Shown piece after piece: positions 35,948 through 42,729 of a stretch of 64,000 bases of DNA. The notes under the pieces were generated by a model that saw only the letters and a list, made by a program, of their open reading frames with translations, was not told where the DNA came from and searched no databases. How positions within the stretch are numbered: position 1 is the stretch's first letter; each line of letters opens with the position of its first letter. Both the position numbers and the translations under genes were made by a program. Source of the stretch: Algoriphagus terrigena DSM 22685 (lineage in GTDB: Bacteria; Bacteroidota; Bacteroidia; Cytophagales; Cyclobacteriaceae); assembly GCF_000429445.1 (NCBI RefSeq), contig NZ_AUBW01000003.1:62001-126000 (forward strand), written 5' to 3'.

Positions 35948-36301
35948 ATGAAGCAAGATTTGAAAAGCAGGACAAAACAATTTGCGATTGATGTTTGGAA
36001 TCTTTGCTCAAAATTGCCTCATACCAGAGAATATAATAATTATATCAACCAACTTATAAGGTGTTCAAGCTCTGTTGGGGCCAATTTTAGAGCTGTCAGT
36101 AGAGCGAAATCTAAAGCAGATTTTATAAATAAATTAAAAATAGTTGAGGAGGAAGCAGACGAAAGTCAATTTTTCCTAGAGTTAATAAAAAGCATAAATT
36201 CTGATCCTAACTTGATCAATGATATTGATTTGTTAATTAAGGAATCTGATGAAATAATTTCAATAGTGGTTTCGAGTTTAAAAACGGCGAGAAGTTCTTA
36301 A
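35948..36301 (+). CDS. Four helix bundle protein (23S rRNA intervening-sequence type)
   Basis: 117 residues. The sequence follows the four-helix-bundle / S23 family: DLKSRTKQFAIDVWNLCSKLP (helix 1), YNNYINQLIRCSSSVGANFRAVSRAKS (helix 2 with the conserved RCSSSVGAN), FINKLKIVEEEADESQFFLELI and ESDEIISIVVSSLKTAR. Relatives sit inside 23S rRNA intervening sequences of some bacteria; the Avd subunit of diversity-generating retroelements is a distant one. This free-standing copy lies between lepA and folD, in clearly AT-rich DNA, and between the arms of a 17-nt inverted repeat. No function is known. Confidence 0.85.
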   Translation: MKQDLKSRTKQFAIDVWNLCSKLPHTREYNNYINQLIRCSSSVGANFRAVSRAKSKADFINKLKIVEEEADESQFFLELIKSINSDPNLINDIDLLIKESDEIISIVVSSLKTARSS

Positions 36302-36325
36302 TTCAATTGAAGTTCATTTGGACGT

Positions 36326-36353
36326 CGTAACTCGTAATTCGTAACTCGTAATT
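36326..36353. repeat. Two tandem copies of a 14-nt unit
   Basis: cgtaactcgtaatt occurs twice without interruption (36326-36339 and 36340-36353), ending 3 bp before the folD start. The right arm of the inverted repeat (36332-36348) lies inside it. Confidence 0.9.
36332..36348. repeat. Right arm of the 17-nt inverted repeat
   Basis: tcgtaattcgtaactcg, perfect reverse complement of 35899-35915. It lies in the folD leader. Confidence 0.9.
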
Positions 36354-36356
36354 AGA

Positions 36357-37238
36357 ATGATACTAATAGACGGAAAAAAAACCTCCTCCGACATCAAAAG
36401 CGAGATCGCTGTTCGCGTAGCGGAAATCAAAGCTGAGGGAGGCAAAACGCCCCATTTGGCAGCAGTGTTGGTGGGAAGCGACGGCGCGAGCCAAACTTAT
36501 GTAGGAGCAAAAGTAAAGGCTTGCGAGGAAGTGGGGTTTAAGTCCACACTTGTTCGTTTGGACGCAGACGTGTCTGAGGAGCAACTCCTCAAAGCGGTGG
36601 AGGACATCAACAACGATCCGGATATTGATGGTCTGATTGTTCAACTTCCTTTGCCCAAACACATTTCGGTAGACAAAGTCACCAACAAGATCAAGCCCGA
36701 AAAAGACGTCGACGGATTCACTCCGGCTAACGTCGGTCGGATGACCTTGAACTGGCCAGCCTATGTCGCTGCTACGCCCTACGGAATCATCGAATTGCTG
36801 AAGAGATACGAGATAGAGACCGCCGGAAAGCACTGTGTGGTCATCGGTCGTAGCCATATCGTAGGCAGCCCGATGAGCATCCTGATGGGTAGAAACGGCT
36901 ATCCGGGTAACGCAACCGTGACGCTCACACATAGCAAAACCCAAAACCTTCCTGAAATCTGCCGGAAAGCGGATATTCTGATCGTAGCGATCGGGAAGCC
37001 AGAGTTTGTGACCGGTGACATGGTGAAGCCGGGCGCAGTGGTGATCGATGTTGGAATTCACCGGATCGAAGATGCCAGCAAGAAGTCCGGATTCAGACTG
37101 ATCGGAGATGTGAAGTTTGATGAGGTGGCTGAAAAAGCTTCCGCCATCACTCCAGTGCCGGGTGGAGTAGGGCCAATGACCATCGCTGCCTTGCTTTACA
37201 ATACGCTTCAATCGGCCGAAAAGAAGGTTTTTGGATAA
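36357..37238 (+). CDS. folD: Bifunctional methylenetetrahydrofolate dehydrogenase / methenyltetrahydrofolate cyclohydrolase
   Basis: 293 residues, normal length. FolD signatures are present: [22 protein letters not shown] with the catalytic Lys, [23 protein letters not shown] seen here as PEKDVDGF, and the NAD(P) pocket [15 protein letters not shown], ending [16 protein letters not shown]. It interconverts methylene-, methenyl- and formyl-THF in the cytosol. With folE in this window it is a folate-pathway gene. Its leader is entirely made of the 14-nt repeats. Confidence 0.95.
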   Translation: MILIDGKKTSSDIKSEIAVRVAEIKAEGGKTPHLAAVLVGSDGASQTYVGAKVKACEEVGFKSTLVRLDADVSEEQLLKAVEDINNDPDIDGLIVQLPLPKHISVDKVTNKIKPEKDVDGFTPANVGRMTLNWPAYVAATPYGIIELLKRYEIETAGKHCVVIGRSHIVGSPMSILMGRNGYPGNATVTLTHSKTQNLPEICRKADILIVAIGKPEFVTGDMVKPGAVVIDVGIHRIEDASKKSGFRLIGDVKFDEVAEKASAITPVPGGVGPMTIAALLYNTLQSAEKKVFG

Positions 37239-37272
37239 AATTGAAAAAAAGTAGAGAAATCATCGAATCGCG

Positions 37273-37304
37273 TTTGCTTCGATTGAGTTGGATTTCTACT
37301 TTTG
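37273..37304 (+). promoter_or_regulatory. Promoter of tRNA-Leu (-33 TTTG, -7 TACTTTTG)
   Basis: TTTG at 37273-37276 and TACTTTTG at 37297-37304 with a 20-bp spacer, the Bacteroidota consensus. Transcription should begin near 37311, shortly before the tRNA 5' end. It is the cleanest vegetative promoter in the window. Confidence 0.75.
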
Positions 37305-37316
37305 CAGTCCCTAACC

Positions 37317-37400
37317 GCGCACGTGGTGAAATTGGTAGACACGCCACTTTGAGGGGGTGGTGCCCTTACGGGTGTGGAAGTTCGAATCTTCTCGTGCGCA
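37317..37400 (+). tRNA. trnL: tRNA-Leu(GAG)
   Basis: 84 nt. The acceptor arms GCGCACG and CGTGCGC pair perfectly, discriminator A. D arm GTG..CAC, anticodon arm CCACT-TTGAGGG-GGTGG with anticodon GAG, a long class II variable arm with a CCC/GGG stem, and a T arm with TTCGAAT. CCA is not encoded. It reads CUC and CUU leucine codons. Confidence 0.95.
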
Positions 37401-37402
37401 CA

Positions 37403-37434
37403 AAGCCTAATCGAGCAATCGGTTAGGCTTTTTT
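37403..37434 (+). terminator. Terminator after tRNA-Leu
   Basis: A 12-bp stem (aagcctaatcga / tcggttaggctt, one wobble) with a GCAA loop and a T tract. Confidence 0.9.
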
Positions 37435-37491
37435 GATTAATGGACTTTTTGCAGCGTGATTTTTAGCTATTTTTCAGGGAAATTCTTTCGC

Positions 37492-38034
37492 ATGAACTAT
37501 ACTATAAAAACCATTCTAGCGGGTTTATTCTTATTTCTGGCCGCTCAGCTTCAGGCGCAGACAGCCCAATATCCGATCGTCAAAGGATTTGGTGGGATCT
37601 ATGAGATCCCGGAAGCCACCGAGCGCCCTGATCCTAGTTTGGAATATAAAATCATCGTCGATCTTACCTCTGCAGCTGAAAATGACAAGGAGATTTCTCG
37701 CTGGGTAGACAATGTCGCCCGGATGATTAACCTCCATGGTTTGGCGGGAGTGCCAAAAGACAAAATCAAGGTAAAGGTGATTATTCATGGCGGAGCGATC
37801 TTCACCCTGCTCAATGATGAGAACTACAAAAATAAGTTTGAGGTAGACAATCCAAATCTGAAGGTTTTCGAGGCGTTGAAGGCCTCGGGCGTGGATATTA
37901 TGGTGTGCGGCCAATCGTTGCTTGCCCGCAATCTGAAGACGACAGACCTATGGCCGGGAGTCAGGGTGGCTCACTCCGCACTGACCACCATTACCACCTA
38001 TGTACCTCAAGGCTATGTTTTGCTTAAGTTTTGA
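37492..38034 (+). CDS. Exported DsrE family protein
   Basis: 180 residues from the ATG at 37492, with signal peptide ILAGLFLFLAAQLQAQ. The mature part is a DsrE-like domain: IIVDLTSAAENDKEISRWVDNVARMINL, VKVIIHGGAIFTLL, VFEALKASGVDIMVCGQSLLARN and VPQGYVLLKF. DsrE members in the cytosol relay sulfur on a Cys; here Cys of VCGQ is in the equivalent place. Exported copies in Bacteroidota have no known role. The next gene, a hybrid kinase, starts 47 bp after it and they may be cotranscribed. Confidence 0.82.
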   Translation: MNYTIKTILAGLFLFLAAQLQAQTAQYPIVKGFGGIYEIPEATERPDPSLEYKIIVDLTSAAENDKEISRWVDNVARMINLHGLAGVPKDKIKVKVIIHGGAIFTLLNDENYKNKFEVDNPNLKVFEALKASGVDIMVCGQSLLARNLKTTDLWPGVRVAHSALTTITTYVPQGYVLLKF

Positions 38035-38081
38035 AAGTTTTGGAATAGTTGTTGGGCTGAGAGAGGCTCAAGTATTAATGC

Positions 38082-40580
38082 ATGAAGCCCTTCACCTCAA
38101 TTACTTCCACCGGTAGAAAAGTCGCTGCGGGTTTCTTTCTGGCTACGGCGATTCTGATCAGTGTCGCGGGGCTGACTTATTTCACCTTAAACAAACTTGA
38201 AAGCTCAGTCAGGCAATTGGCACAACCCAACCAAAAGTTGGACTTGCTCAACAACCTGCAATCGGAGATCTTTAGAATTACCAGAATCGGCGGAGATAGC
38301 CTCAAGGCAGATGTCCGGGTCAATGATTCGACCATTTCACTGCTTCAGGGCAAACTGGATCAACTTGACAGCTTGACTGCAGATGCGCTTGAGAAGCAAA
38401 GTGTCCAGACCATCCGGGACAACCTCGCCGTCCTCATCAGCGGATACGTAGATCTGTATGAGGTCAAAAGAAACCTCGCTACGCGAAATTTTTCTCAGGA
38501 GGCGTTAAACCGCGTAGAGCTTGGAATACGCCGGAGATCCCAAAGTATGGAATACAGACCTCTTCAGGAGCTGAATCCAAAAAATTACCTCTACAACGAA
38601 CTACAGCAGCAGACCACCAGTCGGCAGGATCTCCGAACAGGGATGATCACTAGGGACGAAGATCAACTGATTACGTATCTGAGGAGGCTGCAGGAGCAGA
38701 ATTCCTCCGCTTCACCGACCACTGAAGCATTAAGCCCAGATAGCGTGCTGTATTCCCTCAGGGGTGTGATCGGCAGGATCTACCGAGAGGAAAGCTCCCA
38801 GCGGCAAAAGTTGGCGAATCTGGAGATCGATCTTTTACAAAAGCAGAATGACATCGGAACCACGATCCAGACGTTGATCGGAGATCTTCAGTCCAAGGCG
38901 ATTCTTGCTTCCAATACACAAAGCGCCCAAGCGTCTGGTTTGGTGTTTGAAGTGACATTTTTCCTGATCATCGTGGTGGTAATAGCGGTGCTGGGGAGCT
39001 TGTTTCTCGGGTATTCGGTGCTGAAGGAAATTCGCATCAACTGGTCTTATCAGAAGGATTTGGAGCAATCCCGAAAGAAATCAGACGAGCTTGCACGTTC
39101 CAAGCAGGAGTTTTTGGCAAACATGAGCCATGAGATCCGCAATCCGCTCCACGTGATTCAGGGATATCGCGCGATCCTCGAAAAGTCAGAGTTGGAGTCA
39201 GACCAAAAATCGCATCTGAAAATGATCGGATTTGCCTCTGACACCCTGATTGAAATTGTAGACGATATCTTGGATTTCTCCAAACTTGAAGCCGGAAAAC
39301 TCAAACTGGAAAAACAACCTTTCGACCCCATTCAGCTATTTGGGACAATCCAAAACTTCTTTGAACTCACGGCCAAAGAAAAGAAGCTGGATTTTAACTG
39401 GACACTAAACTTGCCTGAGGAGAATTGGTTGGTCGGAGATGAGCTGCGCATCAAGCAAGTGATGAACAATCTACTCAGCAACGCCTTCAAGTTTACGCAG
39501 GTCGGGAAAGTGGAAGTGGGCGTGACTTGGACAAAAGGTCAGCTGGAAATTGAGATCAAAGACACCGGAATCGGCATGACTCCTGACGAATTGAAGAAGG
39601 TCTTTCAGGAATTTGATCAGGCAGACACCTCGATTTCCAGGAAGTTTGGAGGGACGGGACTGGGGCTGTCGATTGTGCAGCGGCTAGTAACCCTGATGCA
39701 GGGTGAGCTGCGGGTAGAGAGTGTGTCCGGCAGTGGTACGACGATGTTCCTGAGCATTCCCATGGGCTTGAGTCCTGTGCTGGACATTCCTGAGGCTACC
39801 GAAGGAACTACTTTCATTGACCTAAAGGGACTGAATATCTTGTTGGTGGACGATGATCGAATAGGCCTGCGCTATCTAGAGACCATTTTGATTTACTACG
39901 GGGCCAATGTGATTTCATTTCCCGGAGGGAGCTCGTTTCGCGATGAATTCGAGCCGATCCCGTTGGATCTTGCGATGCTCGACATTCAGATGCCCGAGTT
40001 TTCAGGGTTTGATGTGGCCAGAGCGATCAAGAATTTTGACGAGTATAGAGATTTGCCTCTTTTGGCGATGACCGCCAATGTGTTCGTTGGAGAAAAGGAG
40101 CGTCTTTTGTCCGAGGGATTTGATCAACTGATCTTAAAACCTTTTCAGGAAAATAGGTTGGTTTCCGTCTTGGGTTCTTTTTTCCCGTCCAGATTAGAAG
40201 TTCGTGTGGATGAGCAGACGAAGGCCGAACCCGACTCACACGAACTGTTCGATCTGTCCGATTTGGAGAAGTTCTGTATGGGGGATCAGGAACTCCTCAC
40301 GGATATCGTCCGCGACCTGATCCGGGACACGGAGACTGACCTTCAGCGAATCACCCGCGCCAGATTGAATAATCGCTGGCCTGAGATACTTGAGATCTGC
40401 CATCAGCTGGGAAGCAGACTTGGACAGATCAGAAGTCATACGGGCCCGATTGCCAGGAGAATTGAAAACAGTCTCAAGCTAAACAACCATCAGGGGCTCC
40501 AAGAGTCTCTCGGTCAGCTGGACCATGACACCAAAAAGGTCCTGAATGCTTTGAAGGAAAAAGTGGCAGAAATGGCCTGA
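38082..40580 (+). CDS. Hybrid sensor histidine kinase with REC and Hpt domains
   Basis: 832 residues. Two membrane helices (about 15-38 and 288-310) frame a periplasmic, helix-rich sensor of about 250 residues without a named fold. Then come HisKA with His350 in MSHEIRNP, HATPase with NLLSNAFKFT and GTGLGLSIV, a REC domain with Asp634 in LDIQMP, and a C-terminal Hpt domain with His774 in CHQLGSRLG. Thus a phosphorelay His-Asp-His within one protein. It ends 2 bp before the end of the convergent sigma-54 response regulator, its probable partner. Confidence 0.92.
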   Translation: MKPFTSITSTGRKVAAGFFLATAILISVAGLTYFTLNKLESSVRQLAQPNQKLDLLNNLQSEIFRITRIGGDSLKADVRVNDSTISLLQGKLDQLDSLTADALEKQSVQTIRDNLAVLISGYVDLYEVKRNLATRNFSQEALNRVELGIRRRSQSMEYRPLQELNPKNYLYNELQQQTTSRQDLRTGMITRDEDQLITYLRRLQEQNSSASPTTEALSPDSVLYSLRGVIGRIYREESSQRQKLANLEIDLLQKQNDIGTTIQTLIGDLQSKAILASNTQSAQASGLVFEVTFFLIIVVVIAVLGSLFLGYSVLKEIRINWSYQKDLEQSRKKSDELARSKQEFLANMSHEIRNPLHVIQGYRAILEKSELESDQKSHLKMIGFASDTLIEIVDDILDFSKLEAGKLKLEKQPFDPIQLFGTIQNFFELTAKEKKLDFNWTLNLPEENWLVGDELRIKQVMNNLLSNAFKFTQVGKVEVGVTWTKGQLEIEIKDTGIGMTPDELKKVFQEFDQADTSISRKFGGTGLGLSIVQRLVTLMQGELRVESVSGSGTTMFLSIPMGLSPVLDIPEATEGTTFIDLKGLNILLVDDDRIGLRYLETILIYYGANVISFPGGSSFRDEFEPIPLDLAMLDIQMPEFSGFDVARAIKNFDEYRDLPLLAMTANVFVGEKERLLSEGFDQLILKPFQENRLVSVLGSFFPSRLEVRVDEQTKAEPDSHELFDLSDLEKFCMGDQELLTDIVRDLIRDTETDLQRITRARLNNRWPEILEICHQLGSRLGQIRSHTGPIARRIENSLKLNNHQGLQESLGQLDHDTKKVLNALKEKVAEMA

Positions 40581-40582
40581 AA

Positions 40583-42004
40583 TTACTCCAGGCCGTATTT
40601 TTCGAGTTTGCTGTAGAGCGTCTTTCTGTCCATATTCAGTATCCGTGCAGTCTTGGATTTATTGAACCGGGTGTCGTGTAGCACCCGCTGGATCAGTTCT
40701 TTTTCTTGCTCTTTCCACTGGGTCTTGTAGTCTTGGGCAGGAACGGCATTTGCGCTGGAAGAGGCGATCCCAATAGGCTGGGGGGAGAAAGTCACTGGAG
40801 GCGAAGGTCTCTCTGCAAGGAACGACGAATCGTATAATTCCAGCGGCAAGGCTTCCCTTTCGATCTTATCTCCGGTGGAAAGCAGGACGGCACGCTTCAC
40901 TATATTTCTGAGCTCGCGTAAGTTTCCAGGCCAGTCGTAGTTGTAGAAGATATCCCTTACTTCGGGACTCAGTCCTTTGATTGACTTGTTCAGGCGATGA
41001 TTGCTTTCGGCTAAAAAGCCCGACACGAAAAATTCCAGGTCAGCCTTTCGCTGGCGTAGAGGAATCGCGTAGAGGGTAAATTCATTGAGTCGATGGTATA
41101 GATCTTCTCTGAAGACGCCTTCTCCGGACTGCGAGATCAGGTTTTCGTTGGTCGCAGCAATGATCCGCACGTCGATGTCGATTTCTTTGTTGCCACCGAT
41201 TTTCCTGATTTTCCGCTCTTGGATAGCACGGAGAAGTTGAATCTGCACCTCGTAGCTGAGGTTTCCGATTTCATCGAGGAAGATAGTGCCGCCGTTTGCC
41301 GATTCGAAGTGTCCCGTTTTGTTGTCCAAGGCACCGGTAAACGCACCTTTGACATGGCCGAAAAGTTCACTGCCGGCTAATTCTTTGGGCAAGGCTCCGC
41401 AGTCGATCGCCACAAAAGGGCCGTCTTTCCGCTGCGAGTATTCATGGATTCGTTTTGAAATCAGCTCCTTTCCGGTTCCGGTTTCTCCGAGGACCAATAC
41501 GCTCAGATCCGTGGGAGCGACCAGGTGAATGTGTTTTTCCAGTTTTTCAGCCTCCTGGGATTCTCCTGTGACATACGGAGTTGGGGCAGCTGGTTTTTGT
41601 GATTTCAGCGGTTCTTTTGGCGTCTCGACCGTTCGCTCCTCGATCTTTTGGGAAAGAGATTCTCTCACCGTCGCGAGCAATTCATCGGGATTGATGGGCT
41701 TGGTGATGTATTCGAATGCACCAAGTTTCATGGCTTTGATCGCTATTCTGATGTCAGAATAGTGGGTGATCAAGATGACCTGTAGTGTTGGGAAATGAGC
41801 TTTGGCCCACTGAAGGAGCTCCATGCCCGTGCCGTCGGGTAAGCGAAAATCGGCAATAACCAAGTCAAACTTGCCCGTGTTCAGGATGTTTTGAGCCTCT
41901 CTGACCTTGGTGGTGGTGACTACTTCAAATGAATTTTTCTCCAAGAACGTCTTTACGATCCTGGAGTAGGTCAAATCGTCTTCGACTAATAGTATGTGGG
42001 CCAT
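40583..42004 (-). CDS. Sigma-54-dependent response regulator (NtrC/Fis family)
   Basis: 473 residues. REC domain (1-120) with phosphoacceptor Asp52 in VIADFRLPDG; AAA+ domain with Walker A GETGTGKE (173-180), the sigma-54 contact loop GAFTGA (220-225), and TIFLDEIG; a Fis-type HTH at about 440-473, TRFNKSKTARILNMDRKTLY. It activates sigma-54 RNA polymerase from a distant enhancer when phosphorylated. The hybrid kinase ends 2 bp away on the other strand. The gene upstream (42089-42406) has a sigma-54 promoter, so it is the likely target. Confidence 0.94.
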   Translation of the reverse strand: MAHILLVEDDLTYSRIVKTFLEKNSFEVVTTTKVREAQNILNTGKFDLVIADFRLPDGTGMELLQWAKAHFPTLQVILITHYSDIRIAIKAMKLGAFEYITKPINPDELLATVRESLSQKIEERTVETPKEPLKSQKPAAPTPYVTGESQEAEKLEKHIHLVAPTDLSVLVLGETGTGKELISKRIHEYSQRKDGPFVAIDCGALPKELAGSELFGHVKGAFTGALDNKTGHFESANGGTIFLDEIGNLSYEVQIQLLRAIQERKIRKIGGNKEIDIDVRIIAATNENLISQSGEGVFREDLYHRLNEFTLYAIPLRQRKADLEFFVSGFLAESNHRLNKSIKGLSPEVRDIFYNYDWPGNLRELRNIVKRAVLLSTGDKIEREALPLELYDSSFLAERPSPPVTFSPQPIGIASSSANAVPAQDYKTQWKEQEKELIQRVLHDTRFNKSKTARILNMDRKTLYSKLEKYGLE

Positions 42005-42033
42005 CCTTTTTGTGGTTAATAATTAACAGAAAC

Positions 42034-42066
42034 AAAAAAAGCACCAGACTAGTGTCGGGTGCTTTT
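42034..42066 (-). terminator. Terminator of the small exported protein gene
   Basis: Stem aaaagcacc / ggtgctttt plus an inner gac/gtc, one mismatch, loop tagt; on the minus strand seven T residues follow. It lies between the small gene and the regulator gene, so they are separate transcripts. Confidence 0.85.
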
Positions 42067-42088
42067 AAAATAAAGGGGATCTAGCAAC

Positions 42089-42406
42089 TTACTCCTTTAT
42101 TTCGTTCCCTTGCGGGTCGTAGGTTTTCCAAAGTTTGTCTGCCGTACCGTTGTCGAATCCGACTTTGTAGGTGATTTGTCCTTCCGCACTCTTGAATTGC
42201 CAAGCTTCTGATACGGGAAAATCCTTCAATGTCTCGTCGCCGGCAATCGTCTGTTTGACAGGCGTTGGCAGGTCGTCGGGCTTGATTTGAATCTTCTCTT
42301 CCTGCAGCGTGATGACAACCGATCTGGCTACTTTGTCGGCGATAGCGGCAGCTGCAAAAGCGGCGCCGCCCACCATCACGGCGAATATTAGAATGACCTT
42401 TTTCAT
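42089..42406 (-). CDS. Small exported protein of unknown function, sigma-54 controlled
   Basis: 105 residues. N-terminal signal-like hydrophobic segment [19 protein letters not shown] (4-22), then a compact soluble domain: [68 protein letters not shown]. It recalls PepSY-like/BLIP-like small periplasmic domains of Bacteroidota but no family is certain. A sigma-54 promoter at 42488-42503 lies 82 bp upstream, a 16-bp palindrome in the leader, and a terminator closes it. It is therefore a one-gene unit probably driven by the neighbouring regulator. Confidence 0.7.
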   Translation of the reverse strand: MKKVILIFAVMVGGAAFAAAAIADKVARSVVITLQEEKIQIKPDDLPTPVKQTIAGDETLKDFPVSEAWQFKSAEGQITYKVGFDNGTADKLWKTYDPQGNEIKE

Positions 42407-42434
42407 GATGTCTTAATAGTGGTTAGTGAAAGAG

Positions 42435-42450
42435 TCAAGTCCGGACTTGA
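42435..42450. promoter_or_regulatory. Perfect 16-bp palindrome in the leader
   Basis: tcaagtccggacttga, self-complementary, lies between the predicted transcription start (about 42477) and the ATG at 42406. It could be an operator or fold into a small RNA hairpin. Confidence 0.5.
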
Positions 42451-42487
42451 AGCTTGGAAACATATTTCCCAAGTGTTTCGGATCGAT

Positions 42488-42503
42488 TGCCAATGATGTG
42501 CCA
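42488..42503 (-). promoter_or_regulatory. Sigma-54 (-24/-12) promoter
   Basis: TGGCACATCATTGGCA on the minus strand: the -24 element TGGCAC and the -12 GC with exact GG-N10-GC spacing; one mismatch at the -12 element (TG for TT). The start of transcription is expected near 42477, giving a leader of about 71 nt before the ATG at 42406. Confidence 0.8.
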
Positions 42504-42616
42504 TCAAGGATATGGGGTTGGATGGGCACTTTTCTTTAAAAGTGGCATGGGAGAACTGGGGATATTTTACCCAAAATGGGGTGGCTGATGGGGAAAAGTT
42601 AAAGGAACTGCAGTCT

Positions 42617-42628
42617 TTCGTTAACGAA
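42617..42628. promoter_or_regulatory. Palindrome, possible enhancer site
   Basis: ttcgttaacgaa, perfect 12-bp palindrome about 140-151 bp upstream of the predicted sigma-54 transcription start, the usual distance for an NtrC-type activator site. It might instead belong to the divergent PurF-like gene. Confidence 0.4.
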
Positions 42629-42693
42629 CTGCCAGCCATATAAAATTCTTTAAACAGGAACTTTTTATCGGGAAATTATCTTTTGAAATCGCT

Positions 42694-42701
42694 TACCTTT
42701 G
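42694..42701 (+). promoter_or_regulatory. Candidate -7 box (TACCTTTG) for the PurF-like gene
   Basis: TACCTTTG, 28 bp before the ATG at 42730; the same box stands before guaA, another purine-related gene. Confidence 0.5.
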
Positions 42702-42729
42702 ATGTCTCAATAGAACATTCGCCCCCTCC

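Larger units (their letters stand above)
42407..42729. other. 323-bp divergent region with sigma-54 promoter and PurF-like promoter
   Basis: Holds the sigma-54 promoter, two palindromes (42435-42450, 42617-42628) and the -7 box of the PurF-like gene. No gene is seen in it. Confidence 0.7.

Noticed and set aside
36302..36356. CRISPR-like repeats beside folD
   Set aside because: Only two 14-nt tandem copies with no spacers; not an array.
36363..37211. 282-codon frame antisense to folD
   Set aside because: Shadow of folD, no motif.
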